The translations under genes and the position numbers were made by a program. Below, piece after piece: positions 16,904-26,262 of a stretch of 64,000 bases of DNA. The DNA comes from Nitrospirota bacterium (GTDB lineage Bacteria; Nitrospirota; Nitrospiria; Nitrospirales; Nitrospiraceae), in assembly GCA_030684575.1 (NCBI GenBank), contig JAUXVD010000023.1:62001-126000 (forward strand), read 5' to 3'. Under the pieces are notes generated by a model. The model had not been told where the DNA came from. It saw only the letters and a program-made list of their open reading frames with translations, and did not search any database. How positions within the stretch are numbered: position 1 is the first letter of the stretch; each line of letters starts with the position of its first letter.

Positions 16904-18637
16904 ATGGCCACAGAAATTCCCCTGTACCGTGAACCAGTCGAGACTGCGCCGACCGATCCCATCGATCGCGTGATTCGTTACCACGTTCAGACCAAGCATC
17001 ATTTCAACCGGTATGCCCGTTCGCTCGGGCATCTGGACTGGGCGAACCAGCCCGATCCCTTTCGGCGATTTGATGGGGCCGAGCTAAGGTCCCTTCCATT
17101 GTTGACGCCCGAGGAAGAGCCGCTGTCTCCATCCTACGATGCGATTTATAAGCGAGAAGGAGTGGCTGCCAAGCCGGTCACGTTGACCGCACTCTCACGG
17201 TTTTTGGAATATTCTCTCGGCTTATCTGCCTGGAAAAAAGCCGGAGATATGCAGTGGGCGTTGCGCAATAATCCCTCGTCGGGGAATCTCCATCCAACGG
17301 AGGGTTATCTCCTGTTGCCGCAGATGGACGGCGTAGACCTGAAGGCCGGCCTCTATCACTATGCGCCCAAGGAGCATGGAATTGAGCTACGGGCGGCGTT
17401 CGATGCGGAGGGTATTGCCCGACTCCTCGCCCCCTTTCCACAACAGTCGTTTCTGGTCGGACTCACCTCGATTCATTGGCGTGAAGCCTGGAAGTACGGT
17501 GAGCGGGCCTTTCGCTACTGTAATCACGATGTGGGGCATGCGATCGGTACCGCACGGATTGCGGCTGCCACGCTCGGCTGGAATATGGTGCTGCTGGATG
17601 GTGTATCGCAAGATACTGTTGCGGCACTATTAGGTACCGATCGAATAGAGGATTTTGCTCAGACGGAACGGGAGCATCCGGACTGTCTCTGTCTACTCTG
17701 GCCTGCGGCGAAGGGGCAAGATTGCGAGATCCCCGTACAGGTCGATACAGCGACGGTAACGGCTCTTGTGAGCGGGATCTGGCATGGCAAGGCGAACAAA
17801 TTAAGCGGCGAGCATGGAGTACATTGGGAGATTATCGACGAAGTGGCCGAGGCGTCCTGGAAGTCGAGCGCGGAACAACAGAAGGCTGCGCCGCGACGGT
17901 GGTTTACGAACGAGGCTTCGCGAGAGGCGGTCGACGTTGGTCCCACTGCTGGCCAGCTTATTCGGCAAAGGCGGAGCGCTGTTTCCTTCGACGGGAAGAC
18001 ATCCATTACATCCGGCACATTCTTTCGGATATTGAGTCGCCTCATGCCTGCGGCAGAGTTGCCACAGCTGGACAGGCCGATGCCGTGGGATGTCTTGCCG
18101 TGGAAGCCTGCGATTCATCTCTTGTTGTTTGTGCATCGCGTGGATGGATTGATTCCGGGGCTCTATCTCCTGGTCCGTGATCGGAGCATGGGGCCGCTGC
18201 TCCAGCAGTCGATGAACGAGGAGTTGGTCTGGAATCCGGTCCCCGGATGTCCTGAAACGTTGCCGCTCTATTGGCTGCTGGAGGGCGATGCGAAGAAGGC
18301 GGCAGTGCAAGTGAGTTGTCATCAAGAGATTGCAGGAGACAGCGCCTTTTCGCTGGGGATGATTGCTGAGTTTGAAGGTCGCTTGCGGGAGGGTGGGGCT
18401 TGGTGGTATCCACGCTTATTCTGGGAGGCGGGCTTGGTGGGGCAAGTGTTGTATCTTGAAGCTGAGGCAGCAGGGGTGCGAGGAACAGGGATCGGCTGCT
18501 TCTTTGATGACCCGGTCCATGAGATCGTCGGGATGAAGGGGCGCTCGTTTCAATCGTTGTATCATTTTACAATGGGCGGACCGGTTGAGGATGGACGATT
18601 GATGACGTTGCCACCCTATCATCACCTGAAACGATAG
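16904..18637 (+). CDS. SagB/ThcOx-type tandem nitroreductase-fold oxidoreductase
   Basis: A 577-residue protein with two nitroreductase-fold halves. The N-terminal half has the FMN-site pattern NNPSSGNLHPTEGYLL and RYCNHDVGHAIGTARIAAATLGW. The C-terminal half restarts at LIRQRRSAVSFDG and ends GTGIGCFFDDPVHEIVG. Tandem forms occur in SagB-type dehydrogenases, which use FMN to oxidise azolines to azoles in peptide maturation. No YcaO cyclodehydratase or precursor gene is visible beside it, so the substrate is open. The next gene starts 46 bases downstream on the same strand and may be its partner. Confidence 0.8.
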   Translation: MATEIPLYREPVETAPTDPIDRVIRYHVQTKHHFNRYARSLGHLDWANQPDPFRRFDGAELRSLPLLTPEEEPLSPSYDAIYKREGVAAKPVTLTALSRFLEYSLGLSAWKKAGDMQWALRNNPSSGNLHPTEGYLLLPQMDGVDLKAGLYHYAPKEHGIELRAAFDAEGIARLLAPFPQQSFLVGLTSIHWREAWKYGERAFRYCNHDVGHAIGTARIAAATLGWNMVLLDGVSQDTVAALLGTDRIEDFAQTEREHPDCLCLLWPAAKGQDCEIPVQVDTATVTALVSGIWHGKANKLSGEHGVHWEIIDEVAEASWKSSAEQQKAAPRRWFTNEASREAVDVGPTAGQLIRQRRSAVSFDGKTSITSGTFFRILSRLMPAAELPQLDRPMPWDVLPWKPAIHLLLFVHRVDGLIPGLYLLVRDRSMGPLLQQSMNEELVWNPVPGCPETLPLYWLLEGDAKKAAVQVSCHQEIAGDSAFSLGMIAEFEGRLREGGAWWYPRLFWEAGLVGQVLYLEAEAAGVRGTGIGCFFDDPVHEIVGMKGRSFQSLYHFTMGGPVEDGRLMTLPPYHHLKR

Positions 18638-18683
18638 ATTCGTAATATTGATTGTATATTAGCCACTTGGAGCTGTCTCTATC

Positions 18684-19538
18684 ATGTTTAAAATTAAGAA
18701 AAAATCGGACAAGCCAAAGCCCACCGTTCTCTATAACGTCATTGAGGACTATTCTGAGTTCGACGCACCGGGGAATGTGACCGCCTGCGCCATGACGCAT
18801 CAGGAAGACCTTCCAGGTCATGCGAAGGTTTTGTCGGAAAGTTATGAGGTTCCGCTGGAGACGATGACCACCTTGCTGACCGAGGGCGGGGTCTATGTCT
18901 ATCCGCAGATCGGGGGGGTCCTGACACGAGGACTGTTTGCCTGTGTCATCGACCAGACCGGTGTTGTGCCCAAGCAGACCTTCGTGCTGGATCTGATGCA
19001 GTTTGCCGAGGCGGAGCAATTGGCCCGCGCACGATCGCTGGTTCTTCCTGCCGCCGCATTCGAGGTGTTCACTCGCACCTTGCCGGATGAATTGAAAACG
19101 AAGCTTGAACAGAAGAATCTTGGACTCGATTATCGAACGCTGGATCGTGCGGTGGCGAAAGGTGGCGACATCAAGTTTATCGACTTCCGCAAGGATTGGT
19201 CTCCGCATTTTAAACGGCTTTGCATCATGCCGGATGGACGATTAGTTGAAACAGGTGGGTTAGAGGAGTTTGCGCAACTCCATGGCATCACGCCGGCGCA
19301 GGCGAAGACCCTGGTCGAGCAGGGGGGCACGCTGGAAGTGAACGGCGAGATCCTGGCTTGTCAGATTGTGAATGGTCAGCCGGCGGTGGCGCGATTTACG
19401 GTAAAGAACTATGCCAAGGCCAAGGAGTTCGTCGCGACGAAAGGGCTCCATATTATGGATGCCTTGAGTGAAGTGGCCTACAACGATCCAGTGATGATGC
19501 GTTCCTTAGTCAGGAAGGAGCTCAGTGGGGGCCGATAA
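18684..19538 (+). CDS. Conserved-looking hypothetical protein downstream of SagB-type gene
   Basis: A 284-residue protein with a basic N-terminus (MFKIKKKSDKPKP) and no signal peptide. The middle contains charged helices (LPDELKTKLEQKN) and the C-terminal part looks alpha/beta. I recognise no family or catalytic motif. It follows the SagB-type gene by 46 bases on the same strand, suggesting one transcript and possibly one pathway. Confidence 0.65.
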   Translation: MFKIKKKSDKPKPTVLYNVIEDYSEFDAPGNVTACAMTHQEDLPGHAKVLSESYEVPLETMTTLLTEGGVYVYPQIGGVLTRGLFACVIDQTGVVPKQTFVLDLMQFAEAEQLARARSLVLPAAAFEVFTRTLPDELKTKLEQKNLGLDYRTLDRAVAKGGDIKFIDFRKDWSPHFKRLCIMPDGRLVETGGLEEFAQLHGITPAQAKTLVEQGGTLEVNGEILACQIVNGQPAVARFTVKNYAKAKEFVATKGLHIMDALSEVAYNDPVMMRSLVRKELSGGR

Positions 19539-19587
19539 GTCAACGCGGCTCGTCCAATCGCGTTGCTGGTGACATGTGGAGGTCGTG

Positions 19588-20004
19588 ATGGCTCGATCAT
19601 GGAGTTTTCTGATCATCCTGTTTCTCGTCTTGGGCTGTGCAGCTCCCAAACCGATTCTCTATCCCAATGCACATTTGAAGGAAGTCGGCGCGGATGTGGC
19701 TGATCGAGACATCGACGAGTGCCGGGAGATGGCCCAAGACGCAGGCGCAACCGCTAGCAGCAGCAAGAGTGGACAGGTTGCCGGCAGTACGACCACTGGT
19801 GGAGCGATTGGGTCGGCGAGTGGAGCGGTCGGCGGAGCGGTCGTTGGCCATCCTGGCCGTGGTGCGATGGTGGGGGCTGCCGCCGGTGCAACCGGAGGAT
19901 TTCTCCGTGGCCTTTTTCGGCGCTCTCCCCCGAGCAATGCCTATAAACAGTTCGTTCAGCGTTGTCTAAATGAGCGTGGCTACGACCCGGTAGGATGGGA
20001 GTGA
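19588..20004 (+). CDS. Glycine-zipper lipoprotein
   Basis: A 138-residue protein. The ATG at 19588 follows TGGAGGT. A signal peptide with lipobox VLGC leads into a mature region with two segments of Gly/Ala small-residue repeats (TGGAIGSASGAVGGAVVG and GAMVGAAAGATGGFLRG), the glycine-zipper pattern of outer-membrane lipoproteins that pack helices in or on the membrane. The C-terminus FVQRCLNERGYDPVGW is typical of small envelope lipoproteins of this type. The role is structural or unknown. Confidence 0.75.
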   Translation: MARSWSFLIILFLVLGCAAPKPILYPNAHLKEVGADVADRDIDECREMAQDAGATASSSKSGQVAGSTTTGGAIGSASGAVGGAVVGHPGRGAMVGAAAGATGGFLRGLFRRSPPSNAYKQFVQRCLNERGYDPVGWE

Positions 20005-20013
20005 TACGTCTGG

Positions 20014-20376
20014 CTACTTGGCGAGTTCTTCGTCGATAGCTTGCATGAGTTTATCGAGGTCGAAAGGCTTTTCGAAGACGCGCCTGGCTCCAAATAGCTT
20101 GGCCACATCGAGGAAGTTTTTATCCCCCTGGGCTCCGGTCATGGCGATGACTTTCGCGTCGAGATATTCTCGTGTGAGCTGTAAGGTGGTTTCCAGGCCG
20201 TCGGTTCCGGGCATCAGAATGTCCATGAGGACCAGATCCACTTTGTTCTGCTGGTAGAGCGTCAATCCCTCACGACCATCGCGGGCTTCGAGCACACGGT
20301 GGTTGGCTCTCTGAAGGACTTCCTTCAGAAGGCTTCGGATCGATTCTTCGTCGTCGATAACAAGAATTGTAGGCAT
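20014..20376 (-). CDS. Single-domain response regulator (CheY-like)
   Basis: A 120-residue receiver domain with all canonical residues: acidic pair in VIDDEES, phospho-acceptor Asp52 (DLVLMDILMPGTDG), Thr in VIAMTGA and Lys in FEKPFD. There is no output domain, so it works through protein contacts, for example in a phosphorelay. The open frame extends to 20664, but the ATG at 20376 starts the fold exactly. It follows the PstS-like gene on the same strand (85 bases). No histidine kinase is adjacent. Confidence 0.9.
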   Translation of the reverse strand: MPTILVIDDEESIRSLLKEVLQRANHRVLEARDGREGLTLYQQNKVDLVLMDILMPGTDGLETTLQLTREYLDAKVIAMTGAQGDKNFLDVAKLFGARRVFEKPFDLDKLMQAIDEELAK

Positions 20377-20461
20377 AGCGTCAGAGGTATCCGTAATGTT
20401 TTGGATCTTACCTATGTTGGGTTCTCCTGTCCAGGGAGAAGTTGATGGGGAGCCGCGGCTA

Positions 20462-21358
20462 TCACGATCTCGGTGAGGATCGGTCGAGTTGTTGCACCGT
20501 TGAAGGAATAGTCGTGGGATCTGATGGTTCAAGGGGAACGAACATGCTACGGAGCAACTCTTGCCCGTTGACCGACCGGACGAAGGCGAGGAATGATTCG
20601 GTGAGTGGGTCCGGTTGTGTTCCGGTGAGCATGAGGACCGGTCGCCGCAGACGGTATCGCCCATTTTTTACGGTGGCGTCTCCTGGATCGACCTGATCGA
20701 TCGTGAGGATCTGAATCGAAATGCCATCCTCTTGCGCTTTCAACGCTGTGGCTAGGGAAATATAGCTGATCGTGGCGTCACGTCCGGATACCAGACTCAA
20801 TAGATTCTGATCAGAACGAACCGGGGCCGCCGCTGCCACCATCCGCTCCGTGAGGCCCAATGAATCCTTGAAGCCGATCGTGAGATTGTTTGCTGCTGTG
20901 CGAGGAATCACTTCTATGTTGGTTGCGGCGCCATCCAACTCAGACCAGCTGATGATCTGTGCAGAGAATAACCTTCTGACTTGGGCGCTGGACAGGGATT
21001 TGACAGGGTTTGAGAAATTGACAATGACCGCGATGCCATCCCATGCAATCTGCGTGGATTTGAGTGCAGGATCTGGTTGGTCGGTGACGGCGATCTGTGC
21101 TTCTCCGGTTTTCACCAGATGAGCGGCCCGCACGGTGCTCTCCCATTCGAGGTCGATCGCCGTGCCTGGATGTAGCCGCTCATAGGCTTTTGCCAGAGCT
21201 TGTACGACAGATAATTCAGCGCCATACCCTGCGATGAGGATGCGACCGGCGAGGGCCGCGTCGGCATTGCCGAAGAGTAGAAGCCCAGAGGTGAGCAACG
21301 CCATTCCTACAGGGGACGTATCACGACAAGATGAAGCAGGCCGCGTATGTTGTGCCAT
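20462..21358 (-). CDS. PstS-like periplasmic substrate-binding protein
   Basis: A 298-residue protein with a signal peptide (MALLTSGLLLFGNADAALAG). The mature part follows the phosphate-binding-protein pattern: ILIAGYGAELSVVQALAKAYERLHPG, IAVTDQPDPA, IVNFSNPVKSLSSAQVRRLFSAQI and ISWSELDG. That last segment is characteristic of PstS-like proteins. No permease or ATPase gene adjoins it, so it may be an orphan binding or sensor protein rather than part of a transporter. The ATG at 21358 is preferred over an in-frame TTG six bases earlier. It is upstream of the response regulator, and a sensing link is conceivable. Confidence 0.75.
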   Translation of the reverse strand: MAQHTRPASSCRDTSPVGMALLTSGLLLFGNADAALAGRILIAGYGAELSVVQALAKAYERLHPGTAIDLEWESTVRAAHLVKTGEAQIAVTDQPDPALKSTQIAWDGIAVIVNFSNPVKSLSSAQVRRLFSAQIISWSELDGAATNIEVIPRTAANNLTIGFKDSLGLTERMVAAAAPVRSDQNLLSLVSGRDATISYISLATALKAQEDGISIQILTIDQVDPGDATVKNGRYRLRRPVLMLTGTQPDPLTESFLAFVRSVNGQELLRSMFVPLEPSDPTTIPSTVQQLDRSSPRS

Positions 21359-21621
21359 GATCAATGGTCCTAGTATGCTCGATCATACCAGAGTCCGACC
21401 GCTGAAAGTTTAGGGTAGAACGATCAATTCACAATTCCCGACATCATGCGTTCACGGCGATAGGATAGGGCTGATAGTACGAATATTGCTGTACGTGGCA
21501 GTTCTCATTGATGCCACGCACATGGGCCAGTAGAGGAAATGGTTGACGGACTCGCCTGTGTTTGATACAAGCGAAAGAGTTGTTCTGCAACTTGCAGTGC
21601 ATTTTCTCCTGGAGCCCCTCT

Positions 21622-22188
21622 TTGCTACATCAAGATCCCTGGTCCTGGACTCGTCGGTCTCTCTTGAAAACGTCCGTTGTCGGGCTTTTGTTACTCGGCA
21701 GCAGGCTGTTGTGTCCCTCGGTCGCACGTGCGGACGAACTCCCCGATGGGGAGTTGACGTTCTTCAACGTGCACACCGACGAACGGCTGCGAGTCCGTTA
21801 CCGAGACGAGGCGGGGAACTATGATCTGACGGCGTTGGATGAGGTGAACCATATTCTTCGCTGCCATCACACGGGAGAAGTGGCTGCCATCGACGTGCGG
21901 ATGCTGGAACATGTGAATCTCGTGCAGAAGTCGGTCGATGGCGCCGGGGAGATCCACGTCATTTCCGGCTATCGGTCACCCGAGTTCAATGCACAGCTCG
22001 TGAAACGGAGCCGGAGAGTGGCTCGGCACAGCTTACATATGGAAGGGCAGGCGCTCGATTTCTATATTCCTGGCGTCACTCCTCGTGAGCTGCGGCATGC
22101 TGCGATGAAGCTTCAGTACGGTGGGGTCGGGTACTATCCGCGTAAGCACTTCATCCATCTCGATTGCGGGCCGTTCCGCACCTGGTAG
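21622..22188 (+). CDS. DUF882/YcbK-type exported peptidase (M15-like)
   Basis: A 188-residue protein if the TTG at 21622 is used. This start is chosen because it gives a Tat-like signal (WTRRSLLKTSVVGLLLLGSRLL) directly after a TGGAG site; the frame stays open to 21562 without an ATG. The mature domain has the DUF882 metal-site pattern ISGYRSPEFNAQL, SLHMEGQALDFYIPG and GVGYYPRKHFIHLDCG, related to M15 D-Ala-D-Ala carboxypeptidases that act on peptidoglycan. The Ser-Leu-His and His-Leu-Asp residues should bind zinc. The absence of an ATG makes the start uncertain. Confidence 0.8.
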   Translation: MLHQDPWSWTRRSLLKTSVVGLLLLGSRLLCPSVARADELPDGELTFFNVHTDERLRVRYRDEAGNYDLTALDEVNHILRCHHTGEVAAIDVRMLEHVNLVQKSVDGAGEIHVISGYRSPEFNAQLVKRSRRVARHSLHMEGQALDFYIPGVTPRELRHAAMKLQYGGVGYYPRKHFIHLDCGPFRTW

Positions 22189-22237
22189 TCCTCTTTGTTC
22201 GTCGCTCGTAAGGCGACCGTCTCTCGCAACTCATGTT

Positions 22238-22265
22238 GTCAGCCGTCAGCATTCAGCCATCAGCT
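22238..22265. repeat. Degenerate TCAGC-type direct repeat
   Basis: Four short near-copies of GTCAGC/TTCAGC/ATCAGC follow each other (GTCAGCCGTCAGC then ATTCAGCCATCAGC) in the gap after the DUF882 gene. Runs of this TCAGCCATCAGC type occur in many genomes as slippage-prone spacer sequence. No function is claimed. Confidence 0.4.
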
Positions 22266-22346
22266 CGTATTCCGGAAGCCTGATGCGTTTCCCGAGAAAC
22301 GTTTCATGGTTTTTGCGTTGGAGGGTTTTCCCAGCGCGCTGCTCGA

Positions 22347-24554
22347 TCAGGCTCGCTTGAGAAACAATGCCGATAAGGGCGGTAAGGTCACTGCGAGTGA
22401 ATGGGGTAGACCATGAGAGGGGAGGGCCTGTGTCTGGAGTCCTCCTGCATTGCCCAGGTTGCTCCCGCCGTAGGCCGAGGCATCGCTGTTTAGTAGCTCA
22501 CGGTAGTAGCCTTCGCGAGGTACGCCGATTCGATAGTTGTAGCGGGGAACCGGGGTGAAGTTACAGACACACAATATCTGGTTGTCCTGGTCCTTGGCTT
22601 TTCTCAGGAAGGCGATGACGGAATGGTCTGCATCGCGAAAGTCGACCCATTGGAAGCCGGTCCAGTCATGGTCGAGTTCGTGCAGCGCCGGTTCCTGGCG
22701 GTAGAGCCAGTTAAGATCCCGCACGAACCGCTGGATCCCCACATGGCGATCCAGCGCGCAGAGATGCCATGCCAGGCTGGTATCATGGTTCCACTCACGC
22801 CACTGTCCGAACTCCCCACCCATAAACAGCATTTTTTTGCCGGGATGCCCGTACATGAAGCTGTAGAGCGCGCGGAGGTTGGCAAAGCGTTGCCACTCGT
22901 CCCCGGGCATCTTGTCGAGCAGCGCTCGTTTTCCATGCACGACTTCATCGTGCGAGAGCACCAGGACAAAGTTTTCATTGAAGGCGTAGAGCAGACCAAA
23001 CGTCAGCTGATTCTGGTGGGAGGGGCGGTGGACGGCATCGCGGCTGAAATATTCCAGCATGTCGTGCATCCAGCCCATGTTCCACTTAAACGTGAAGCCG
23101 AGTCCTCCGGTATAGGTTGGGCGTGAGACTCCGGGCCAGGACGTGGACTCTTCGGCGATGGTGATGGCGCCGGGGAAGTCACGGTGGACCAGGACATTCA
23201 AGTCTTTGAGTAACGTGACGGCACCGAGGTTTTCGTGCCCGCCGAACTGATTGGGAATCCATTCTCCTTCTTTTCGCCCGTAATCGAGATAGAGCATCGA
23301 AGCGACGGCATCCACGCGCAGACCATCGATGTGGTAGCGATCCAGCCAAAAGAGGGCGCTGTTCATCAGGAAGTTCCGGACCTCAACGCGATCGTAATTG
23401 AAGATGCGGCTATGCCAGTCAGGATGGTAGCCGAGTCTCGGGTCGGCATGGTCGTAGAGGTGTGTGCCGTCAAATTGGGACAGCCCATGCGGATCGTCTG
23501 GGAAATGCGCGGGAGTCCAGTCCATGAGTACACCGATTCCGGCCTGATGCGCCCTGTCAACGAAGGCCATGAAGTCTTCGGGACACCCGTGCCGGCTGGT
23601 TGCGGCGAAGTAACCGGTGGACTGATAGCCCCAGGATCCGTCGAAGGGATGCTCGGTGATTGGGAGCAGCTCGACGTGGGTATATCCCATATTCTTCACG
23701 TAAGGGATCAGCTTCTCTGCAAGCTCTGAATACGTGAGCCAGCGATTCCCTTCCTCAGGGATACGCATCCAGGATCCGAGATGGGCCTCGTAAATTGAGA
23801 GGGGCATGGCGAGTGGGCCTTGCTGTGCCCGAGTCGCCATCCAGGACTGGTCTTTCCAGCGGTAGGGAGCGCGCGCGTGGACAATCGACGCGGTCTTGGG
23901 GCGCAGCTCCGATGCCACCGCATAAGGATCGGCTTTTAGGAGTGGGGCGGCATGATGGCGAGAACGGATTTCATATTTATAGAGTGTGCCGTCAGCGAGG
24001 TTGGGAATGAAGAGTTCCCAGAGGCCGGTGGCTCCGCGATTTGTCATGGGGTGGCGTCGGCCATCCCATTGGTTAAAGTCGCCTACGATACTGACTCGTA
24101 GGGCATTCGGTGCCCAGACGACAAAATGAACTCCCACGATCCCCTGCACGGTCCTGAGATGGGCGCCCATTGTCTCGTAGGCTTTGAAGAAGGTGCCCTC
24201 GGCAAAGAGATGCAGCTCAAAGTCGCTGAGAAGGGGAGGAAAGGCATAGGGATCATGCCGCTCCGAGACCTGGCCCGCATGGCCAGTGATGCGAAGACGA
24301 TAAGGGACCGGCCCGAGCGGTCCAGGAACGATCGCTTCAAACAGACCGGCTTCATGGGCGCGCGTCATCGGAATGGGCTGCCGATCTTGCCCGTCGAGAA
24401 GCAGGGCAACATCGATGGCCTCTGGCAGGAAGCAGCGAACTACAACAGTCTGGGAATTCCCCTGGACGATCGGGTGGGGGCCAAGAATCGCGAGGGGATC
24501 CCAATGCTGACCCTGAACGAGTTGTTCGAGTTGGTCCTGTGATACACCTGACAT
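22347..24554 (-). CDS. glgB: 1,4-alpha-glucan branching enzyme
   Basis: A 735-residue protein, the normal length for GlgB. An N-terminal CBM48-type region (HLRTVQGIVGVHFVVWAPNALRV) precedes a GH13 catalytic barrel. It has the catalytic Asp in DGLRVDAVASMLYLDYGR, the Glu in ITIAEESTSWPGV and the HDEVVHGK motif for the transition-state Asp. The enzyme makes alpha-1,6 branches in glycogen. It stands alone here; no other glycogen gene is adjacent. It starts at the ATG at 24554, followed by MSGVSQDQLEQLVQG. Confidence 0.96.
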   Translation of the reverse strand: MSGVSQDQLEQLVQGQHWDPLAILGPHPIVQGNSQTVVVRCFLPEAIDVALLLDGQDRQPIPMTRAHEAGLFEAIVPGPLGPVPYRLRITGHAGQVSERHDPYAFPPLLSDFELHLFAEGTFFKAYETMGAHLRTVQGIVGVHFVVWAPNALRVSIVGDFNQWDGRRHPMTNRGATGLWELFIPNLADGTLYKYEIRSRHHAAPLLKADPYAVASELRPKTASIVHARAPYRWKDQSWMATRAQQGPLAMPLSIYEAHLGSWMRIPEEGNRWLTYSELAEKLIPYVKNMGYTHVELLPITEHPFDGSWGYQSTGYFAATSRHGCPEDFMAFVDRAHQAGIGVLMDWTPAHFPDDPHGLSQFDGTHLYDHADPRLGYHPDWHSRIFNYDRVEVRNFLMNSALFWLDRYHIDGLRVDAVASMLYLDYGRKEGEWIPNQFGGHENLGAVTLLKDLNVLVHRDFPGAITIAEESTSWPGVSRPTYTGGLGFTFKWNMGWMHDMLEYFSRDAVHRPSHQNQLTFGLLYAFNENFVLVLSHDEVVHGKRALLDKMPGDEWQRFANLRALYSFMYGHPGKKMLFMGGEFGQWREWNHDTSLAWHLCALDRHVGIQRFVRDLNWLYRQEPALHELDHDWTGFQWVDFRDADHSVIAFLRKAKDQDNQILCVCNFTPVPRYNYRIGVPREGYYRELLNSDASAYGGSNLGNAGGLQTQALPSHGLPHSLAVTLPPLSALFLKRA

Positions 24555-24891
24555 ATGAGAAAGCTCCTCACTGTGAAGGCAGTATCGTAAGGGGGGAGAT
24601 ATCGGGAATGGAAGCGGAAAACGTATTGAGAGGTTAGCCGAAAGGACTCAGCCGCATGCTCCCGATTATCCAAAGTCTGTCCGCAGTTCAGTCGGGATCA
24701 TGGCACCATGAAGCGGAACTGTTTTGACATAGGTGAAGAGGTCACGCTGTAGTTCATCGATCTGATTCACCTTGGGCCAGCACTACCTACGCGGTCTCAT
24801 CAAGAAGGTGGTTTATGAAGATGAAACGCGTATGAGTGGGGCATGTTGATTGGTCTTGAATATTCTTATCTGAAAAAAAAGGAGATGTCAC
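24555..24891. other. Intergenic region, no supported gene
   Basis: A 337-base divergent gap between glgB and the exported protein at 24892. Promoters for both are expected here. I see no convincing -35/-10 pair, repeat or small gene. A strong ribosome-binding site (AAAAAAAAGGAG) ends the gap. Confidence 0.5.
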
Positions 24892-25365
24892 GTGATGCAG
24901 ACAGGGAAAGACCGTTGGCTGACTATACCCATTGGGCTGGTGATCGGTGTCCTGATGTGCGGGACGGCGTTTGCCGGGTCGATGGAAGCGAATTGGTTGA
25001 TTAGTCCTGGCGAAGCCGCGCTGGCCCCTGCTCCGGATGATGGAATCCGGTCTCGCGGACTGAGCGATGCCGGACCCGTGATCGATATTGTGAAGCCGGA
25101 AGACGGATCGGTCACTTCCGGTGCCGCCGAATTTCTTATTCGGTTCCTGTCCAAAACCGTGACGATCGACTTGACGAGTTTAAAGGTTACGCTCCTCAAG
25201 TTCATTTCGATCGATTTGACTGATCGCCTCAAGCCCTATGTCAATCTCGAGGGAATCGCCTTGAAGGATGCCAAGGTCCCGACGGGGACCTATCGAATCC
25301 GCATCTCGTTGTCGGATGCGCAGGGCAAGACCTCGACCAAAGAGATCTCGTTCGAAGTCCGGTAG
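24892..25365 (+). CDS. Small exported protein with R-G motif, function unknown
   Basis: A 157-residue protein with a Sec signal ending GTAFAGS (residue ~29). AGGAG lies seven bases before the GTG at 24892 and ten before the ATG at 24895, so either could start it; the GTG spacing is slightly better. The mature N-terminus contains DDGIRSRGLSDA (Arg55), the motif shared by many exported proteins in this region. The rest looks like one beta-sandwich domain (VIDIVKPEDGSVTSGAAEFLI ... GTYRIRISLSDAQGKTS), similar to Ig-like folds. It is the first gene of the accessory region. Confidence 0.7.
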   Translation: MMQTGKDRWLTIPIGLVIGVLMCGTAFAGSMEANWLISPGEAALAPAPDDGIRSRGLSDAGPVIDIVKPEDGSVTSGAAEFLIRFLSKTVTIDLTSLKVTLLKFISIDLTDRLKPYVNLEGIALKDAKVPTGTYRIRISLSDAQGKTSTKEISFEVR

Positions 25366-25542
25366 GAAATTGCCAGTGATGTGTGCGAGTAACCGGAAAT
25401 AGGGGAGGGTGTATGGCAAAGGAGTCCCCGGAACTGTAAGTAGATCGGGCGCCAGGCTCGTCGGCCGCAATGGCGCTCATGCTGAGGAGGGCGTTGTCTC
25501 TCCGAGCCCTACAGGCTGGCCGGATGGATTGGGCGTGAACGG

Positions 25543-26262
25543 TTACTTTGCCGCGACGGACGGTTTCACACCGGACAGGCAGCAGTCGTCCTCCTGCTTA
25601 GGCGGGGCATCCTGCATCAAGTGACAGATTCCCTGCACCGGTTTTGCCAGGTTGCGTTTCCAGGTAAACGCGCGACAGTCTTCATCGCGCTGGCAGAGGA
25701 GCGCGCACATCCCGGCGAAGAGCGTGGAAGTTCGATATGTTGTGCCGAACCGACTGCTCTTGCTCTCTATCTGGAGCGACTGTTTCACCGGTGAACCAGT
25801 TGCAAAGGATTTGAGTACCGCGACCACGATGTGGGTGGGGATCATCCGCGGCATGACCCCGTCGTCACTCCCGGTCGATTGAAAGGTGCGACCGTCCGGC
25901 AGCAGCAGGAGCAGATGCGTCAGCGTCGGTGCCGATTCATCGGCCACAGCCAGGGCAAAGGGGCTTTCCAATTCTTCCTCATGTCTGTCGGCTGTGGCAG
26001 AGATCACGAGGGGTGGTTGATCCTTTCTCCTCAACTGGAGACCTTGCGTGCCCAGGACTTCAACGACATAATCACCGGGAGTGAGAAGGAGGGGATCTCC
26101 GGACGGTGTCGCAAAATGCAGGGGGCGGTCGAGTCGAACTGTGGTCAGGAGCGTCTCCGTTCCACCCTCTGCAGCCATCGCGGCGAAGGGTAGACTCACG
26201 AGCACACCGAGCAGGATCGTGGTCAACAGATATCGTATGGTGGCACAGTCACTTCCCATCAT
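25543..26262 (-). CDS. Exported protein: HF/LLLP domain plus PAN domain
   Basis: About 239 residues with a Sec signal (TTILLGVLVSLPFAAMAA). Residues ~35-135 form the shared unnamed domain (LDRPLHFATPSG, PGDYVVEVLG, HLLLLLPDGRTFQSTGS, GVMPR). The C-terminal ~70 residues are a PAN/Apple-type domain (FAGMCALLCQRDEDCRAFTW then CHLMQDAPPKQEDDCC) with paired cysteines for disulphides, a module that binds proteins or glycans. The ATGATG start overlaps the stop of the cytochrome gene; the second ATG (26259) has slightly better spacing. Same operon as the next two genes upstream. Confidence 0.7.
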   Translation of the reverse strand: MMGSDCATIRYLLTTILLGVLVSLPFAAMAAEGGTETLLTTVRLDRPLHFATPSGDPLLLTPGDYVVEVLGTQGLQLRRKDQPPLVISATADRHEEELESPFALAVADESAPTLTHLLLLLPDGRTFQSTGSDDGVMPRMIPTHIVVAVLKSFATGSPVKQSLQIESKSSRFGTTYRTSTLFAGMCALLCQRDEDCRAFTWKRNLAKPVQGICHLMQDAPPKQEDDCCLSGVKPSVAAK

